Assembly (NCBI GenBank): GCA_030704615.1
Contig: CM060733.1
Span: 43,894,001-43,958,000, forward strand
From: Takakia lepidozioides
Taxonomy: Eukaryota > Streptophyta > Takakiopsida > Takakiales > Takakiaceae
Direction of reading: 5' to 3'
DNA length: 64,000 nucleotides
How positions within the stretch are numbered: the first letter of the stretch is position 1; each line of letters opens with the position of its first letter. Shown in pieces: positions 63,190 to 64,000 of this stretch. The translations under genes were made by a program, and so were the position numbers. The notes under the pieces were generated by a model. The model had not been told where the DNA came from and searched no databases. It worked only from the letters and a program-made list of their open reading frames with translations.

Positions 63190-64000
63190 GAGGTTTACTA
63201 TTTCATGAGCCCATGAGCCTATGAGCTCATGAGCGGACATCCGCGGAATTGGAATTTTCCTGCCTTTATTGACGGTGTTATGTCCTCTTATCTCGGTAAT
63301 AGGGTCTGTTTCTCCTGGTCCAAGATGCGGAATGAGGTATTTCGGCGCCGTTATTCCCAAGAGCAGTGTGCTAAAATGGTGTTTTGAAGACATCCACCGG
63401 GGTATTTCGGCACCGAAATTACCTCTTAAAATGTGATATAGTGCGGTATTTAATGGCGCAGAACGGGCTATTTGGGCGCCGAAATACCCAAGTGGAATGT
63501 GCTGAAGTGCCTTGTGCTGAAGGCTTCCATCGCGATATTTTGGTACAGTAATTCATCCGTGGAATTTTTGAGGCCCATATAACGAAGGCGCGCATTGGGC
63601 TATTTCGGCGCCAAATTTCCCAATAGGAATGTTAGAAACGGCAGGGTTTTCATGGCTTCAAGTTCTCGGCTCGATGGTGTGCATAAATTACTTGTAGGGT
63701 TCTTCACTGAAGTTTGCGTCTCTTCTGCTTTTATTATACATTTTGGTTGGCGGAAGAAATGTAGGGAATCGGACAAGCAGTCTGAACACAATGATTTTTC
63801 AAATCGTCAATATTTTCATTAAGTGTTTCAGAACTGTACAACAAAAGGATCCAAATGAGACTTTGCTATGGTGAGGATCCGCTATCACTGTCCGATGCAT
63901 CCCCGGCCTCATGCAAGGATGGCTGCCTTCCACCTGCCTCCGAACCTGCACTGCCGCTACCACTGTTACTCTGAGAAGCCCTCCCCTCAAAAATACCATC
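63190..64000 (-). mobile_element. M5: M element, inverted relative to M4, runs off the window
   Basis: Starts GAGGTTTACTATTTC with four ATGAGC hexamers and continues as a near-identical inverted copy of the M4 right end (59.68-60.49 kb). It includes the GGCGCC units (63340-63610) and the methyltransferase 3' end. Its insertion in the G6 extra ORF after CTGTAGTGG is clear by comparison with G2 at 26.5 kb. The other end and target duplication lie outside. Confidence 0.85.
63866..64000 (-). CDS. M5 methyltransferase gene, 3' end (partial)
   Basis: The minus strand reads DGIFEGRASQSNSGSGS to the stop at 63866 (SDSDSGSSP), matching the acidic Ser/Gly-rich end of the M4 gene. The rest of the gene lies beyond the window, so M5 could hold a more complete copy. 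Confidence 0.65.
   Translation of the reverse strand, partial: DGIFEGRASQSNSGSGSAGSEAGGRQPSLHEAGDASDSDSGSSP

Overview
The window looks like a transposon-packed stretch of a large eukaryotic nuclear genome. I see no convincing host gene, tRNA, rRNA or CRISPR array. GT-AG intron borders, Ty3/gypsy elements with a Tat/Ogre-like layout, and long DNA transposons whose genes have introns point to a land plant or, more likely, a streptophyte alga. A charophyte such as Chara is my guess, not a demonstrated identity. Element names (G0-G6, M1, MA, MB, MC, M4, M5) are mine.

Two mobile-element systems are interleaved. (1) A Ty3/gypsy family (G1-G6). Its LTRs are about 0.9-1.1 kb (TGTTAG...CGACA) and contain CACAGCC-type arrays. 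The primer-binding site resembles TGGCGACCATACTGGGG. An ORF of about 230 aa starts inside the LTR and runs across the primer site; it is followed by gag, a DGGSG protease, RT/RNase H and a DD35E integrase. After integrase comes a very large extra ORF (about 1,260 aa if intact) of unknown function, then a polypurine tract. A second gypsy lineage, G0, is at 14.7-17.6 kb. (2) Mutator-like DNA transposons (M elements). Their termini are GGGGG(T/C)TGCTATT(T/C)C or GAGGTTTRCTATTTC, followed by repeated ATGAGC hexamers, with 8-9 bp target-site duplications. Comparing copies suggests one ancestral plan: a DDE transposase with a C-terminal SWIM zinc finger read outward to one end, a central array of GGCGCC-centred palindromes, and at the other end an intron-containing gene read outward that encodes a ParB-like domain plus an amino-type DNA methyltransferase.

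Layout: 1-3.4 kb G1, truncated; 3.4-10.9 kb M1, a composite of several broken M elements; 10.9-12.6 kb transposase remnant MA; 13.1-14.5 kb a non-coding triplication; 14.7-17.6 kb G0, cut in its pol gene by MC (17.6-23.0 kb), which has the best ParB-methyltransferase gene; 23.0-30.0 kb G2 (minus strand); 30.0-32.2 kb unassigned sequence; 32.2-38.3 kb G3, very frameshift-rich, ending at a 500-base gap; 38.85-52.5 kb G5 (minus), interrupted by 5'-truncated G4 (plus), itself interrupted by MB (39.28-45.76 kb); 52.5-63.2 kb G6 (minus), whose 3' LTR is split by M4 (53.02-60.49 kb) and whose extra ORF is cut by M5 at 63.19 kb, which runs off the window.

The most interesting candidate is the M element itself: a eukaryotic transposon carrying a ParB-like/DNA-methyltransferase fusion together with long arrays of palindromic sites. 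By analogy with ParB-parS, or with a modification enzyme and its target, the arrays could be binding or methylation sites for that protein. This is inference. No copy here is clearly intact, and the expected catalytic DPPY motif is not recognisable.
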